From positions 11,663,501 through 11,727,500 of the forward strand of contig NC_088303.1 of NCBI RefSeq assembly GCF_032854445.1: a DNA stretch of 64,000 nt. The letters are read 5' to 3'. A program made the position numbers and the translations under genes. The DNA comes from Liolophura sinensis. Lineage: Eukaryota; Mollusca; Polyplacophora; Chitonida; Chitonidae. Below the pieces are notes generated by a model. It was not told where the DNA came from, made no database searches, and saw nothing but the letters and a program-made list of their open reading frames with translations. This document shows, one piece after another, positions 48,040-64,000 of the stretch (positions are counted from its first letter, which is position 1; every line of letters starts with the position of its first letter).

Positions 48040-49170
48040 TAAAGAAACATCCACTAGACACTGAATGAAGATGCAATCTGATAATAAAACACGCATGGAA
48101 CATACATTATATGCATATATAATAAATACCTTCCGAAATAAAGAAGAACTTTCATGAAGAAGTAGCAGCCCAAGAAACCTTTCTCTAAACGCAAAGAACA
48201 ACTTCCACGAAGAATGACGTGTCTAACATACCTTCCTGTTGAAATAAAGAACAACTTTCACAGAGAAGACAGTGTCTAATATACCTTCCTGATGGGATCA
48301 AGAACAACTTTTACAGAGAATACAGTGCCTAAAATACCTTCCTGTTGAAATAAAAAAAAAACAACTTTCAAGAAGACGGCTTTGCCTAAGCAAGATTCCT
48401 CTAAACATAAAAGACCAACTTCCAGGTAGAAGTCGGTTCTTATCGTACGTGACTTTCCTGTTGAAATAAATTTTCCACAAAGAAGAAAGTGTCTAACATA
48501 CCTTCCTGTTGAAATAAAGAACAACTTCCACTAAGAAAACAGTGTCTAATATACCATCCTGTTGAAATAAAGAACAACTACCACAAAGAAGACAGTGTCT
48601 AATATACTTTCCTGTTAAAATTAAGAACAACTTTCAGGATGAAGGCATTGCATAAGGAAGCTTCCTCTAAACACAAAAGGCCAAGTTCCAGGAGGAAGTC
48701 GGTACTTATCGTAAGTTACCATCCTGTTGAAATAAAGAACAACTTCCACAAAGAAGAAAGTGTCTAATATAATTTTCCGTTGAAATAAAGAACAATTTTC
48801 AGGCAGAAGGCGTTGCCTAAGGAAGCTTGTTCTAAACATAAAAGACCAACTCCCAGGAGGAAATCGGTACCTGTGGTACGTGACCTTCCTGCTGAAATAA
48901 ACACCAACTTCCAGGAAGAAGACAGTGTCTATAATATACCTTCTTGCTGAAGTAAAGAACAGCTTTCACAAAGAAGACGGTATTTTATGTACATTCATGT
49001 AGAAATATATACACTACTTATACCGTGAAGAAGATCATACCGAATGTATACCTTTTTGTAGATGTAAACAACAACAGCCGCTAATAAGACAATGTTTAAT
49101 ATACTTTCCTGTAGAAACAAAGCAACTTTCACAAAGAAGACGGTACCTAATATATCTCCTTTTTGACAAA
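48040..49170 (-). repeat. ~53-bp tandem array with higher-order structure
   Basis: About twenty degenerate units of CTTCCTGTTGAAATAAAGAA followed by CAACTTTCACAAAGAAGACA and GTGTCTAATATAC. A longer variant segment (CCTCTAAACATAAAAGACCA with GTCGGTACTTATCG) recurs near 48385, 48649 and 48813. ORFs on the minus strand here follow the repeat. Confidence 0.92.
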
Positions 49171-49174
49171 AAGA

Positions 49175-50120
49175 ACACCTTCGACGAAAAAGATACTATA
49201 CTGCCTCACTTCCTACATGCGAGGAAGTTATCAGTTTTGTTAACCAACAACTCGTTCCTTGTGAATGAGTAGATGCTTTATTAATGAAATCGAGATATGA
49301 AGTCACATGATGATCACAAGGTGTAGAGGTGATGAGAAAGTAAAAAGCTACAATAGAGGAGAATAGAGGAGAAACAACGTTCGTTAGGTATTTTCCTCAT
49401 ATAGTTAAAGGATATACATCCACATATTATGAGTTCAATTATGACAAATGAATTAAATGCAATACGCCTGGCAGTACATCTCAAAACGTTTTATCAACAT
49501 GTAAAGTTAATAACATTTAAAGTTCTACCTATTCTGACAACTTAAGAAATGGCAAAATTATCCCAGCCATAAAATGACGGTCTACTTTTATTATGTTCAT
49601 CTGTGTTAGAACATAGCTGGAATGTAGTGTATTACTACGAGCCGGCAGAGGTATAATTAGATGAAAGTACAACCGAACACGTGCTTATTGAGCTAACAGC
49701 ACCTTTAACGAAATGACGCTAACAAAGAAGGTATATCGTGATTAGATATCTACACATCACAATTACAGACACCTTTAGAAAGTTATTTAGGCGAACATGT
49801 TTGTGGTGATACAGTAAACCACCAGAATACTTTCAAATTTAGCCAGAACACATTCACTTTCTGTATCAACAACAACATGCACTGCGCACAACGATATGCC
49901 TCTCTCACACTAACCTACACAGTTTCATGATATGAAAATCACATAGGTTTGTTCTATTTCGTTCATAGTCAACTCACACATGCAGGGGGAATCTGAAGGG
50001 ATTCCAGTCCGTGACACGAGGTTTGTGTCGTCTGTGTTCAGAGCTGAACATCCGATCCGGCTGCAAACTGCTTGCCGTGGCAACATGCCGTGGCAACACG
50101 GAATATACCAAGGAATAAAC
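49175..50120. other. Intergenic, no gene seen
   Basis: AT-rich DNA between the 53-bp array and the Penelope-like element. Nothing supported. Confidence 0.45.
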
Positions 50121-50319
50121 TGTGGCGTTACAGTTGATCCGACGACACAATCCACAGCTTACCCGAGACAGCGGGTACCACCTACCGATCGCCTACAATG
50201 AACTCATCAGATTAGACAGTGACCGCCTTAAACCCAGAAGCCATTAACCCTGAAGCTATTATCTATGTTACATTGTTGCCTCTTTTTGACACCACTCACT
50301 CTCTTACCGTATATACGTT

Positions 50320-50390
50320 GTCTTGTATCTCTGTATGTTCATATGGTTTGATAACGATGTAAGAACCTACATCGAAACGTCACCAACACA
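50320..50390 (+). ncRNA. Hammerhead-ribozyme-like remnant in the Penelope pLTR
   Basis: In the leader of the element GTC (50320-50322) is followed by TTGATAA (50348-50354), a perfect 6-bp stem (GATGTA 50356-50361 with TACATC 50368-50373) and GAAAC (50374-50378). That is the element order of a hammerhead: cleavage triplet, CTGATGA core, stem II, GAAA. The core differs from consensus at two bases (C to T, G to A), so it is probably inactive. Hammerheads are known in Penelope-like pLTRs. Confidence 0.45.
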
Positions 50391-50454
50391 ATAAATCCAG
50401 GAGTTGTTATCCATAAGTAATGCCGCTGTCAATCTATACCATCCCAATTCCTAA

Positions 50455-52825
50455 ATGACTCTGAAAGAAGCCATACGTCATCAACATGGAAATGCGACAA
50501 TTGCGGACATCAACAAGCTCAACAAATCAGAGAAAAACTATGTCAAAACCAGCAACCACCTCACCTTTTTGATGAAATGTAGGAAGAACAACCTGACACC
50601 CAATGGACTTACCTTGAAATGCCCAGTGCATTCACATGCAGCAAAGAAGATTATTAACACAGCCAGCAAATTACTAGTGAAAGAGAGAATCCAACATCAT
50701 CGGAACACCAAAGCAAGAACCTTAACCACCATTACCCAGCTGCAAGGTCGACCCTAAGTGATCATCATTACAAATCATTGCGACAGGCACAAACAAACAG
50801 CAACCAACGGCTTGGCCAGAAAATTAAAGGATCTCAAAAAAAGGTTGAACTTCTGTCTAAGCACACTAACAGGGAGAGTACTCAAATATACTCACAATAA
50901 CAAAACCGTCATCAATCTAAGCAGTCGGACCCTCACACCCAATGAAGCGACATTACTGGCTAAGGGTTTGAACTATATTCCTACCCAGAACAAAATCCCC
51001 AGAGATGATTTTGTGTCAGCTATAGAAAAAAGGTCTTCAACAACTCGCCCCTGGAGGTAATGTTGATTACATCCGACACCAAATCAGCGACATTCTCATC
51101 AAAGCAACCAAGCAAAAACCAAATATCACCCGAGAAGAAAGAACGGCCATCAAGAACCTACGCTCCGATAATACCATCACCATCGCCCCTGCAGACAAAG
51201 GAAGAGCCGCAGTTATACTTGACAAGAACAAATTCAACCAACTAGTCAACGACATGCTCAGCGACACAACGACATACGGGCAAAATAACCAAAGACCCCA
51301 CACCGAAACTAGAAAGAGAATTTAGGGCAAAACTCAAAGCCCTGCAGAACAGCAATGAAATCGACATCCAACTGTACCGAAAGCTCGACACAACGCACCC
51401 CAGAGCACCTTACGCCAGGGCAACCATACATAGTCCATAAGAATCCAATCAGAGCCCGACATATTGATCTGCTCCAGAGGCACTGTCCACTACGACACGG
51501 CACAGTACCTCACTAAACTCCTAACACCTCTGGGCAAAACTTCCAAATCTTACATCAAAGACTCAGCAGAATTTTGTAACAAAATTAAAGACTCCAGGCA
51601 CAGCCCAACTGATCAGTTACGACGTCATCGACCTATTTACCAATATCCCTAGAGAAGAATCCCTAGACATCATACGACAGAAGCTGAACAGCGTACAACA
51701 CCACCTCAACACAGCCATGAAACCTGACAGCATAATCAGCCTTCTGGACTCGCGTATGCATTCCACGTATTTCACGTGTGGGGATGACATATATGAACAA
51801 CTCCACGGTTTACCGATGGGATCCCCCTATCACCACTTATCTCCGAAATATACATGACAGAATTTGAGAACAAAGCCTTAGCTGCAAGCCCCATCAAACC
51901 TTTGTGTTGGTTCCGTAAGGCAGATGACACATTCGTAGCACTAAACAAGACTGACAAGCCCCAGTCCCTACTAGACCACCTCAACACCCAGAACAACAGG
52001 ATACAGTTCACCATGGAACAAGGATGCAACAAAACCATACCGTTTTGGATGTACTTATCAGCAAGAGGAACGACGAACTCGTCACTTCAATATACCGCAA
52101 ACCCACACACTCAGACCAATACGTGAATTACCAATCTAACCAACCTAATCGGATCAAGAGAGGAATAATATCTACCCTAACAAAACGAGCCATACAGATA
52201 TCCAGCATCAACCTCGAAGAAGAAATAAATCACCTCAAAACAGCCTTCACCACCCAAAACCGATACCCCCCACAATTAGTGGAGAGAACGATCAGTAAAA
52301 CCCTCAATCCGACTAACAAGACCAGAGCAACGAGACCCGACCAGATAAGAAGACTTCTGCGTGACAAACTGAACATACAAACAACGTTTACCTCCGTCTC
52401 TAACCTTAACACCCTACTCAAAGCCAATGGAAAGAAACAGCCAACCCATAGGGAAGAACCCAAAGGATCTGTGTACTGCATTAATTGTGACTGTCAACGG
52501 CAATACAGAAACCGGTAGACCACTCAGTATCAGAATTGCAGAGCACAAGGCCTCAGTAGAAAAATTAGATGGAAAATCAACCCTCAGTGACCACATCAGA
52601 GCCCATCCAGAACACCAACTCCAATGGAACACAGTTCATACCCTACAGAACAACCAGTCAGACTATAAAAGAAGGAAACTGCTGGAAGCCATCATGATCC
52701 GACGACACAATCCACAGCTTAACCGAGACAGTGGGTACCACCTACCGAGCCTACAATCTTCCTGTACAAATAAAAATACTTTTACGAAGGTACAAACAAC
52801 AATATACACTATTACAGCGCAATGA
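50455..52825 (+). pseudogene. Penelope-like polyprotein, frameshifted
   Basis: The coding region is broken into frames 50455-50757, 50758-51060, 51060-51245, a middle section around 51464-52126 with stops, and then 52024-52518 and 52427-52825. The RT catalytic YxDD motif is altered. The element cannot make its protein as it stands. The last frame still shows the endonuclease fold and C-terminal tail. Confidence 0.88.
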
Positions 52826-52889
52826 AATCTCGCCGGTCACTGGAGTAAACAGGGGTGGTCAGTGTGTGTAAATCACTCAATTTTGAATG

Positions 52890-53100
52890 ATTTATTTATT
52901 TGATTGGTGTTTTACGCCGTACTCAAGAATATTTCACTTATACGATGGCGGCCAACAATATTGTGGGAGGAAAACGGGCTGAGCCCGAGGGAAAGCGACG
53001 ACCATCTGCAGGTTGCTGCAAGACCATCCGACGTACGGACTTGAACTCACAGCGACCGCATTGAGAGGCTCCTAGATCATTGCGCGGCACGGAGCAACAC
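52890..53100 (-). mobile_element. SINE A, nearly complete
   Basis: Tail TTTATTTATTTGATTGGTGT, core CTTATACGATGGCGGCCAAC, and head region GAACTCACAGCGACCGCATT with GAGAGGCTCCTAGATCATTG. The extreme 5' end (A-box part) is lost. It lies just after the end of the Penelope-like element. Confidence 0.9.
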
Positions 53101-53277
53101 CCCCCACCCCCAACGCAATTTTCAAGAAATTGGTGGTTCTTTTTCTCACGTGTAACGTGAGGGATACTGCTGCAAAGCATCTGGTCTCCAGCGACCTTCA
53201 TGCGCGACCACACAAGAAACCATCAAATTCCCTGTCTGAGAATAGGACTGAACATACGTCTCATGTGACCGGGCGAT

Positions 53278-53342
53278 TGACTCAAGAATATTTAACTTAT
53301 ACGACGGTGGTCAGCATTATGGTGGGAGAAAACCGGGTATAG
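53278..53342 (-). mobile_element. SINE A fragment
   Basis: ACTCAAGAATATTTAACTTA and CGACGGTGGTCAGCATTATG with GTGGGAGAAAACCGGG; only about 65 bp remain. Confidence 0.8.
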
Positions 53343-53344
53343 CT

Positions 53345-53990
53345 TTGCTAGGTAGCCTATACCGCACCTGACATAACTTCTAACTTAAGGCCGCAACCGA
53401 ATCATCCAAGCTGGAACTGATCACAGTGCCGTGACAGCGATATCGGCAATACCGTGATAGCGACGCCTTTGCCAACAGAGGCCCCGAATGGCGCGGAATG
53501 AGGTATGCATTATGTACAACGCACTGTGTTTCGTTTATTGTAAATGATTATAGTGTGTTTACCGAGAATGAATATCGATACAGATGTTCCAGAAAGTCTG
53601 TTTTGAATTTTCCTGACGAAGACGGAATTAATGTACAATCGATTTTATCTATACAAAAACAAAGACGACACCTAGAAATGTATGTTGTGCAAATGCGTAG
53701 TGCTTTGTGTTTCAATCAGAAATTCTAATTGAACTAAGAAAACAAGAATTAAATCCTCGTGGATAACAAAATAAAACAATCGTCATGTTATGGAGGATCA
53801 GTCTGAGCTTAGCCCAGTCAAACTTCTGGGTGTGGCTTACTGGATCAGTTTTCTCGGATTTACATACGCTAGCAGAGAAAAAATAATTTCTCGGTAAGTC
53901 ATCGATATGCACTTACGGACAAGTTCTCCGCTGAATTCTTTGCTAATTTGATATGTTTGATATTTTGTTAACCGCACAGTCTGGGTCACA
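53345..53990. other. Upstream region of the GH9 gene
   Basis: No exon recognised. It should hold the distal promoter of the cellulase gene, whose TATA box begins at 53998. Confidence 0.45.
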
Positions 53991-53997
53991 ACTCTGC

Positions 53998-54004
53998 TAT
54001 AAAA
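53998..54004 (+). promoter_or_regulatory. TATA box of the GH9 gene
   Basis: TATAAAA lies about 80 bp upstream of the first-exon donor (54079). Transcription would then start near 54028, giving a first exon of roughly 50 bases ending in AT at 54078. Position and sequence fit. The start site itself is inferred. Confidence 0.65.
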
Positions 54005-54076
54005 CAGTCCCCCGTTACGCTAACCAGTCAGTCACCACATTTCTGGAAGGACTCCAAGACAAGAGAAATTGACATA

Positions 54077-61183
<7,107 letters not shown>

Positions 61184-61189
61184 ATGATG

Positions 61190-62150
61190 CAAACGTCAAC
61201 GATGTCGCAATCTCGAAATCCCTGGTCATGTGATTCTATGTCCATTTTCTTGGGAAGATAAAAAGAAACTTAGCAATCAATTTTATTTTGTGTCTGCATT
61301 GATTTATTTGTTCATATTCCTCAAGCTGAGCTTTCAGTTCAGAATATTTCGCTTATACAATAGCGATCAGGTTTATAGGAAACTAAGGATAGATCGGAGG
61401 TAGGACTTCTGACAGAGATCGGAGAAAACTACAATCCAGTATAAATGTACAAGCAACCTGGGCCAGCATTTGTCACGCAACTTAAGACTTACGCCATAAA
61501 TTGCTCATAAAGTCCTTAAAAAGCCAACTCCAAGACAGGAAAGAGCTCAAATTGTAGGTAGTACATTGTTCTGCAGTAATGAATCTGTACAAAGTCTACA
61601 CTTTTTAGAGTGGAACATTTCAGTTGTAGCTGTGTTTGAATTTTTGACTTAAGTCTCAAGGCGCTTGACCAATGCGGGCCCTGGGTCCGATTCCACTAAG
61701 CTTATTTTGACTCTTCAAAATCTGAAATACAATCTTAAAACGTATGTTTTGCTGGTTTAATCTTTGTATGCAGTAAGTCTTTTAACATAATCTACATTCT
61801 ACCTCGCGAAGTGAACGAAAGTGTGTGAGAAACGGCCATTTCCCTACAGACGTTGTACGAATTTTTGAATTTACTGTGAGGCTCAGAGTATACTTCAGAT
61901 GATATTTATATTAAACTGGTAGGATTTAAATGAAAATCGCTATGCCATCTTACGTTGAGATTTATTCGAAGCGTGTACAATTGAGAGAACAACATCAACA
62001 ATGCGAAACATTTCTGTATTGTGAAGAGACATAACCGGATTGTAGTACAAAGGCAATTTGTCTGAGGCAGCTTTGCATCATGTCCTCAAGGAAAATAATC
62101 CATAACGCTCACAGATGAACATAGGGGACCATACCATTTTATTTTGGAGC
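61190..62150. other. Downstream of the GH9 gene
   Basis: The GH9 3' UTR is probably here, but no clear AATAAA was found close to the stop. A decayed SINE A tail may lie at 61300-61380 (GAATATTTCGCTTATACAAT). Nothing else is supported. Confidence 0.4.
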
Positions 62151-62480
62151 AGATTTGATGGCCTAATGGTTAAAGCGTCCGCCCCTAGGTCGGGAGACCT
62201 GGGATCTTACCAAAGACTTGGTACATATATTTGTTGATACCACGCTTGACGTTCAGAACTGAGAGGTTAGAGCAAGGAAACAGGACTGGTTGGCCCGGTG
62301 TCAGTATAATGAGAGTGGGGAGTCATGTCTGGTGTCTTCAGCAGGATACTACGGTTGAGGCAGCACTTGGGACTCACCCTGATACATGAATGTTACACCT
62401 AAATGTTATACACCTACTGACTCGTCGTCGTCATATGACTGAAAAAAAGGCTCAGCGCGACATAACAAGCCTAAGCATAC
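62150..62480 (+). mobile_element. SINE B with tRNA-like head
   Basis: The head contains GATGGCCTAATGGTTAAAGC (A box) and GGGAGACCTGGGATC (weak B box). The body has TTACCAAAGACTTGGTACAT, GAGAGGTTAGAGCAAGGAAA and GTGTCAGTATAATGAGAGTG. The 3' end, CATATGACTGAAAAAAAGGC, is diverged. Confidence 0.87.
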
Positions 62481-62484
62481 TTTA

Positions 62485-63095
62485 TTTATTTTGGATTGGG
62501 TGAAAACATGCTTTAAAATGCATTTCTGTATTTCTACACACACAAAGGTGAGGCGAACGTGTATGTGTATGTTGGTTATTGATGTACAGTCAATTTGAAC
62601 ATCATTTGTGGCTGAAATGTTGAGTGACACGACTGGTTATTGCCTGCTAACATCGAGTTATGGGGAGGGTGGGGGGGCTCATGAAAAATAAAAACAATAC
62701 ATAGCAGCAGACAAGTTTAAAGAATTGACTTCACCTCTCAATCGCATAGTGTTAGTGGTATAATCCGCATTGTCTAGAACAAAACTCAGTTTGAAAATAT
62801 GATTAAAATTCTTTATTTAATATACAGGCACATGTATTTACAAATTTCACATAGAATTGTGTTTCTTTGTGAAAATAAAATTCATAGTGTAAAGCTTCCT
62901 CCGTTGGTATACAATAAGCCGTTTCTAGGCTTTTGTATAATTGCAATGTTGTACTCACTCTGTCAGCAAACAATTCTTGTTTTAGTACTTGAAGTATTAA
63001 ACCATGTCATTTTAATAAAACCAACAAGATTTAGACCAAATCAGTCTATACAATATACTATGCATTTTTCTATTACACAAAATATGAGCAAGAGT
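62485..63095. other. Intergenic, no gene seen
   Basis: AT-rich DNA with a G-rich run (GGGGAGGGTGGGGGGG near 62660). An ORF at 62799-63101 has no domain. Confidence 0.45.
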
Positions 63096-63097
63096 GA

Positions 63098-63452
63098 CTG
63101 AGTGCTTGGGGTTTAACGTCGTACTCAACAATTTTTCAGTCATATGACGACGAAGGAATCATTAGAAGGGTGCATGTACGTGTAATGTGCCTCCTTGTTG
63201 CAGGACGGATTTCCACCGCTCTTTTATTTAGTGCTGCTTCACTGAGACGACTTACCGAAGGCAAGTAAGCCGCACCGCCCGAGCCATTATACGGGTCAAC
63301 CAGTCGTTGCACTATCCCCTTCATGCTGAACGCCAAGCGAGGAAGTTACAACTTCCTCTTTTAAAGTCTTAGGTGTGACTCGATCAAGGATTGATCCTGG
63401 ATCTACCGGTCCGAAGCGGACGCTCTACCAACTGTGCTATCCGGGCAGGTAA
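63098..63452 (-). mobile_element. SINE B-type element with tRNA head, full length
   Basis: On the minus strand it starts at CCTGCCCGGATAGCACAGTT with an A box (TAGCACAGTTGGTAGAGC) and a B-box-like GGATCAATCC. It ends in the ATGACTGAAAAATTGTTGAG and ACGTTAAACCCCAAGCACTC tail. The middle differs from the copy at 62150, so it may be a separate subfamily sharing the same 3' end. Confidence 0.86.
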
Positions 63453-63738
63453 AATATGAGCAATGGACATAAACATATATATGCACAACATAAACATATA
63501 TATGCACAACATGAACATATATGCACAAACGGGGCTTGAGTAGGTACAAGAGATGAAGCATCAAGGCCCATGAGTGTACGGGTAAATTCATGGCCTCAAC
63601 AACCTTGGCATAGGAGCAGTAGATCTGTCCATACATGCACCAGCACTGGTTATTCTGATACTATAATCTTCCTACTAACAAATCTGCAGATAACATAACA
63701 CTTCAGATGAAAAACTTGCAACTTCACCCAGTCATCCA

Positions 63739-63744
63739 TTTATT
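63739..63744 (-). terminator. Poly(A) signal AATAAA for the right-edge gene
   Basis: TTTATT on the plus strand reads AATAAA on the minus strand and lies about 95 bases past the stop codon at 63838-63840. It is a good position for a cleavage and polyadenylation signal. Confidence 0.55.
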
Positions 63745-63837
63745 ATATACTGTTCATTTTTGCACGCTAGTGAAGTTCTGGCATGTCTGGTAAATATATA
63801 CAAGGAATAAAGGAAAATTCCTAGTTCAGAATATGTG

Positions 63838-63957
63838 TTAAACATCCTTCTCGGCTGGTGCGTTGAAATACCACGATTTGCGAGTCATTATGACAGGTGC
63901 TGGCATCTGATGTCCCTGGGAGTCACTCTGGTGACGTGATGCAACCATATCGTTAAC
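63838..63957 (-). CDS. Last exon of an unrecognised gene, runs off the right edge
   Basis: On the minus strand a pyrimidine-rich stretch ends in CCCCAG at 63958 and opens a 40-codon phase-0 frame to a TAA. The peptide ends in KSWYFNAPAEKDV and is polar (MVASRHQSDSQGHQMPAP), like a cytoplasmic tail of a larger protein. An AATAAA follows at a fitting distance. The parent gene lies outside the window and I do not recognise the family. Confidence 0.55.
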   Translation of the reverse strand, partial: VNDMVASRHQSDSQGHQMPAPVIMTRKSWYFNAPAEKDV

Positions 63958-64000
63958 CTGGGGAACAGTGCAGACAATGCAGATGATAGAATAACCTTCA

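Larger units (their letters stand above)
50130..52830 (+). mobile_element. Penelope-like retroelement with GIY-YIG endonuclease, decayed
   Basis: Reading the three plus frames together gives a Penelope-type order: an N-terminal region (50455 on), a reverse transcriptase core (YDVIDLFTNIP near 51615-51650; HGLPMGSP near 51808; a degenerate motif C reading KADDTF instead of the usual YVDDTF near 51915) and a GIY-YIG nuclease at the end (GRPLSIRIAEHK, then a RRHNPQLNRDSGYHLP tail). The tail also occurs at 50136-50190, before the body, as expected for the partial head-to-tail copy (pLTR) of these elements. Confidence 0.9.

Noticed and set aside
63395-63452. Minus-strand tRNA-like sequence at the SINE B head
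   Set aside because: It has A and B boxes but continues into a SINE body and does not close a full acceptor stem, so it is not called as a tRNA gene.

Overview
This 64 kb window is nuclear DNA of an animal, most likely a marine lophotrochozoan and probably a mollusc. The evidence is genes split by GT-AG introns, a secreted animal-type GH9 cellulase, many copies of tRNA-derived SINEs of a kind I associate with mollusc and brachiopod genomes, a Penelope-like retroelement, and many minisatellites. The species cannot be named from sequence alone. No prokaryotic, organellar or CRISPR features were seen.

Layout, left to right. (1) 411-5589, plus strand: the 3' part of a gene for a C76-like (herpesvirus tegument-type) cysteine peptidase with a long acidic repeat tail, whose frame breaks at a G run near 5261. 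(2) 7.0-10.6 kb: minisatellites. (3) 10760-19668, minus strand: an eight-exon gene for a membrane-anchored serine beta-lactamase-like protein of 427 aa. Its introns hold SINEs, a MITE, a minisatellite and a tandem duplication of one splice donor. (4) 20-29 kb: gene-poor DNA with SINEs, tandem duplications and a G-rich array. (5) 29592-30236, plus strand: an unrecognised 214-aa ORF. (6) 32258-32878, minus strand: an intronless ORF resembling CCDC115/VMA22, a V-ATPase assembly factor. (7) 39031-44287, minus strand: a complete eight-exon FBXO42 orthologue (713 aa; F-box plus kelch). (8) 45-49.2 kb: SINEs and a 53-bp-unit array. (9) 50.1-52.8 kb: a decayed Penelope-like element. (10) 54077-61183, plus strand: a complete GH9 endoglucanase gene (452 aa, signal peptide) whose start codon is split by an intron. 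(11) 63838-63957, minus strand: the last exon of an unrecognised gene running off the right edge.

The genes are independent eukaryotic loci, not an operon. Every intron given for the three complete multi-exon genes has GT-AG borders. Each joined frame is a whole number of codons with no internal stop, which is the main support for those models. The most unusual observations are the C76-like peptidase gene, the AT|G start codon, two TA-to-TAGGCCTA differences between tandem copies at 22.4 kb, and the repeated donor site at 14.2-14.4 kb.
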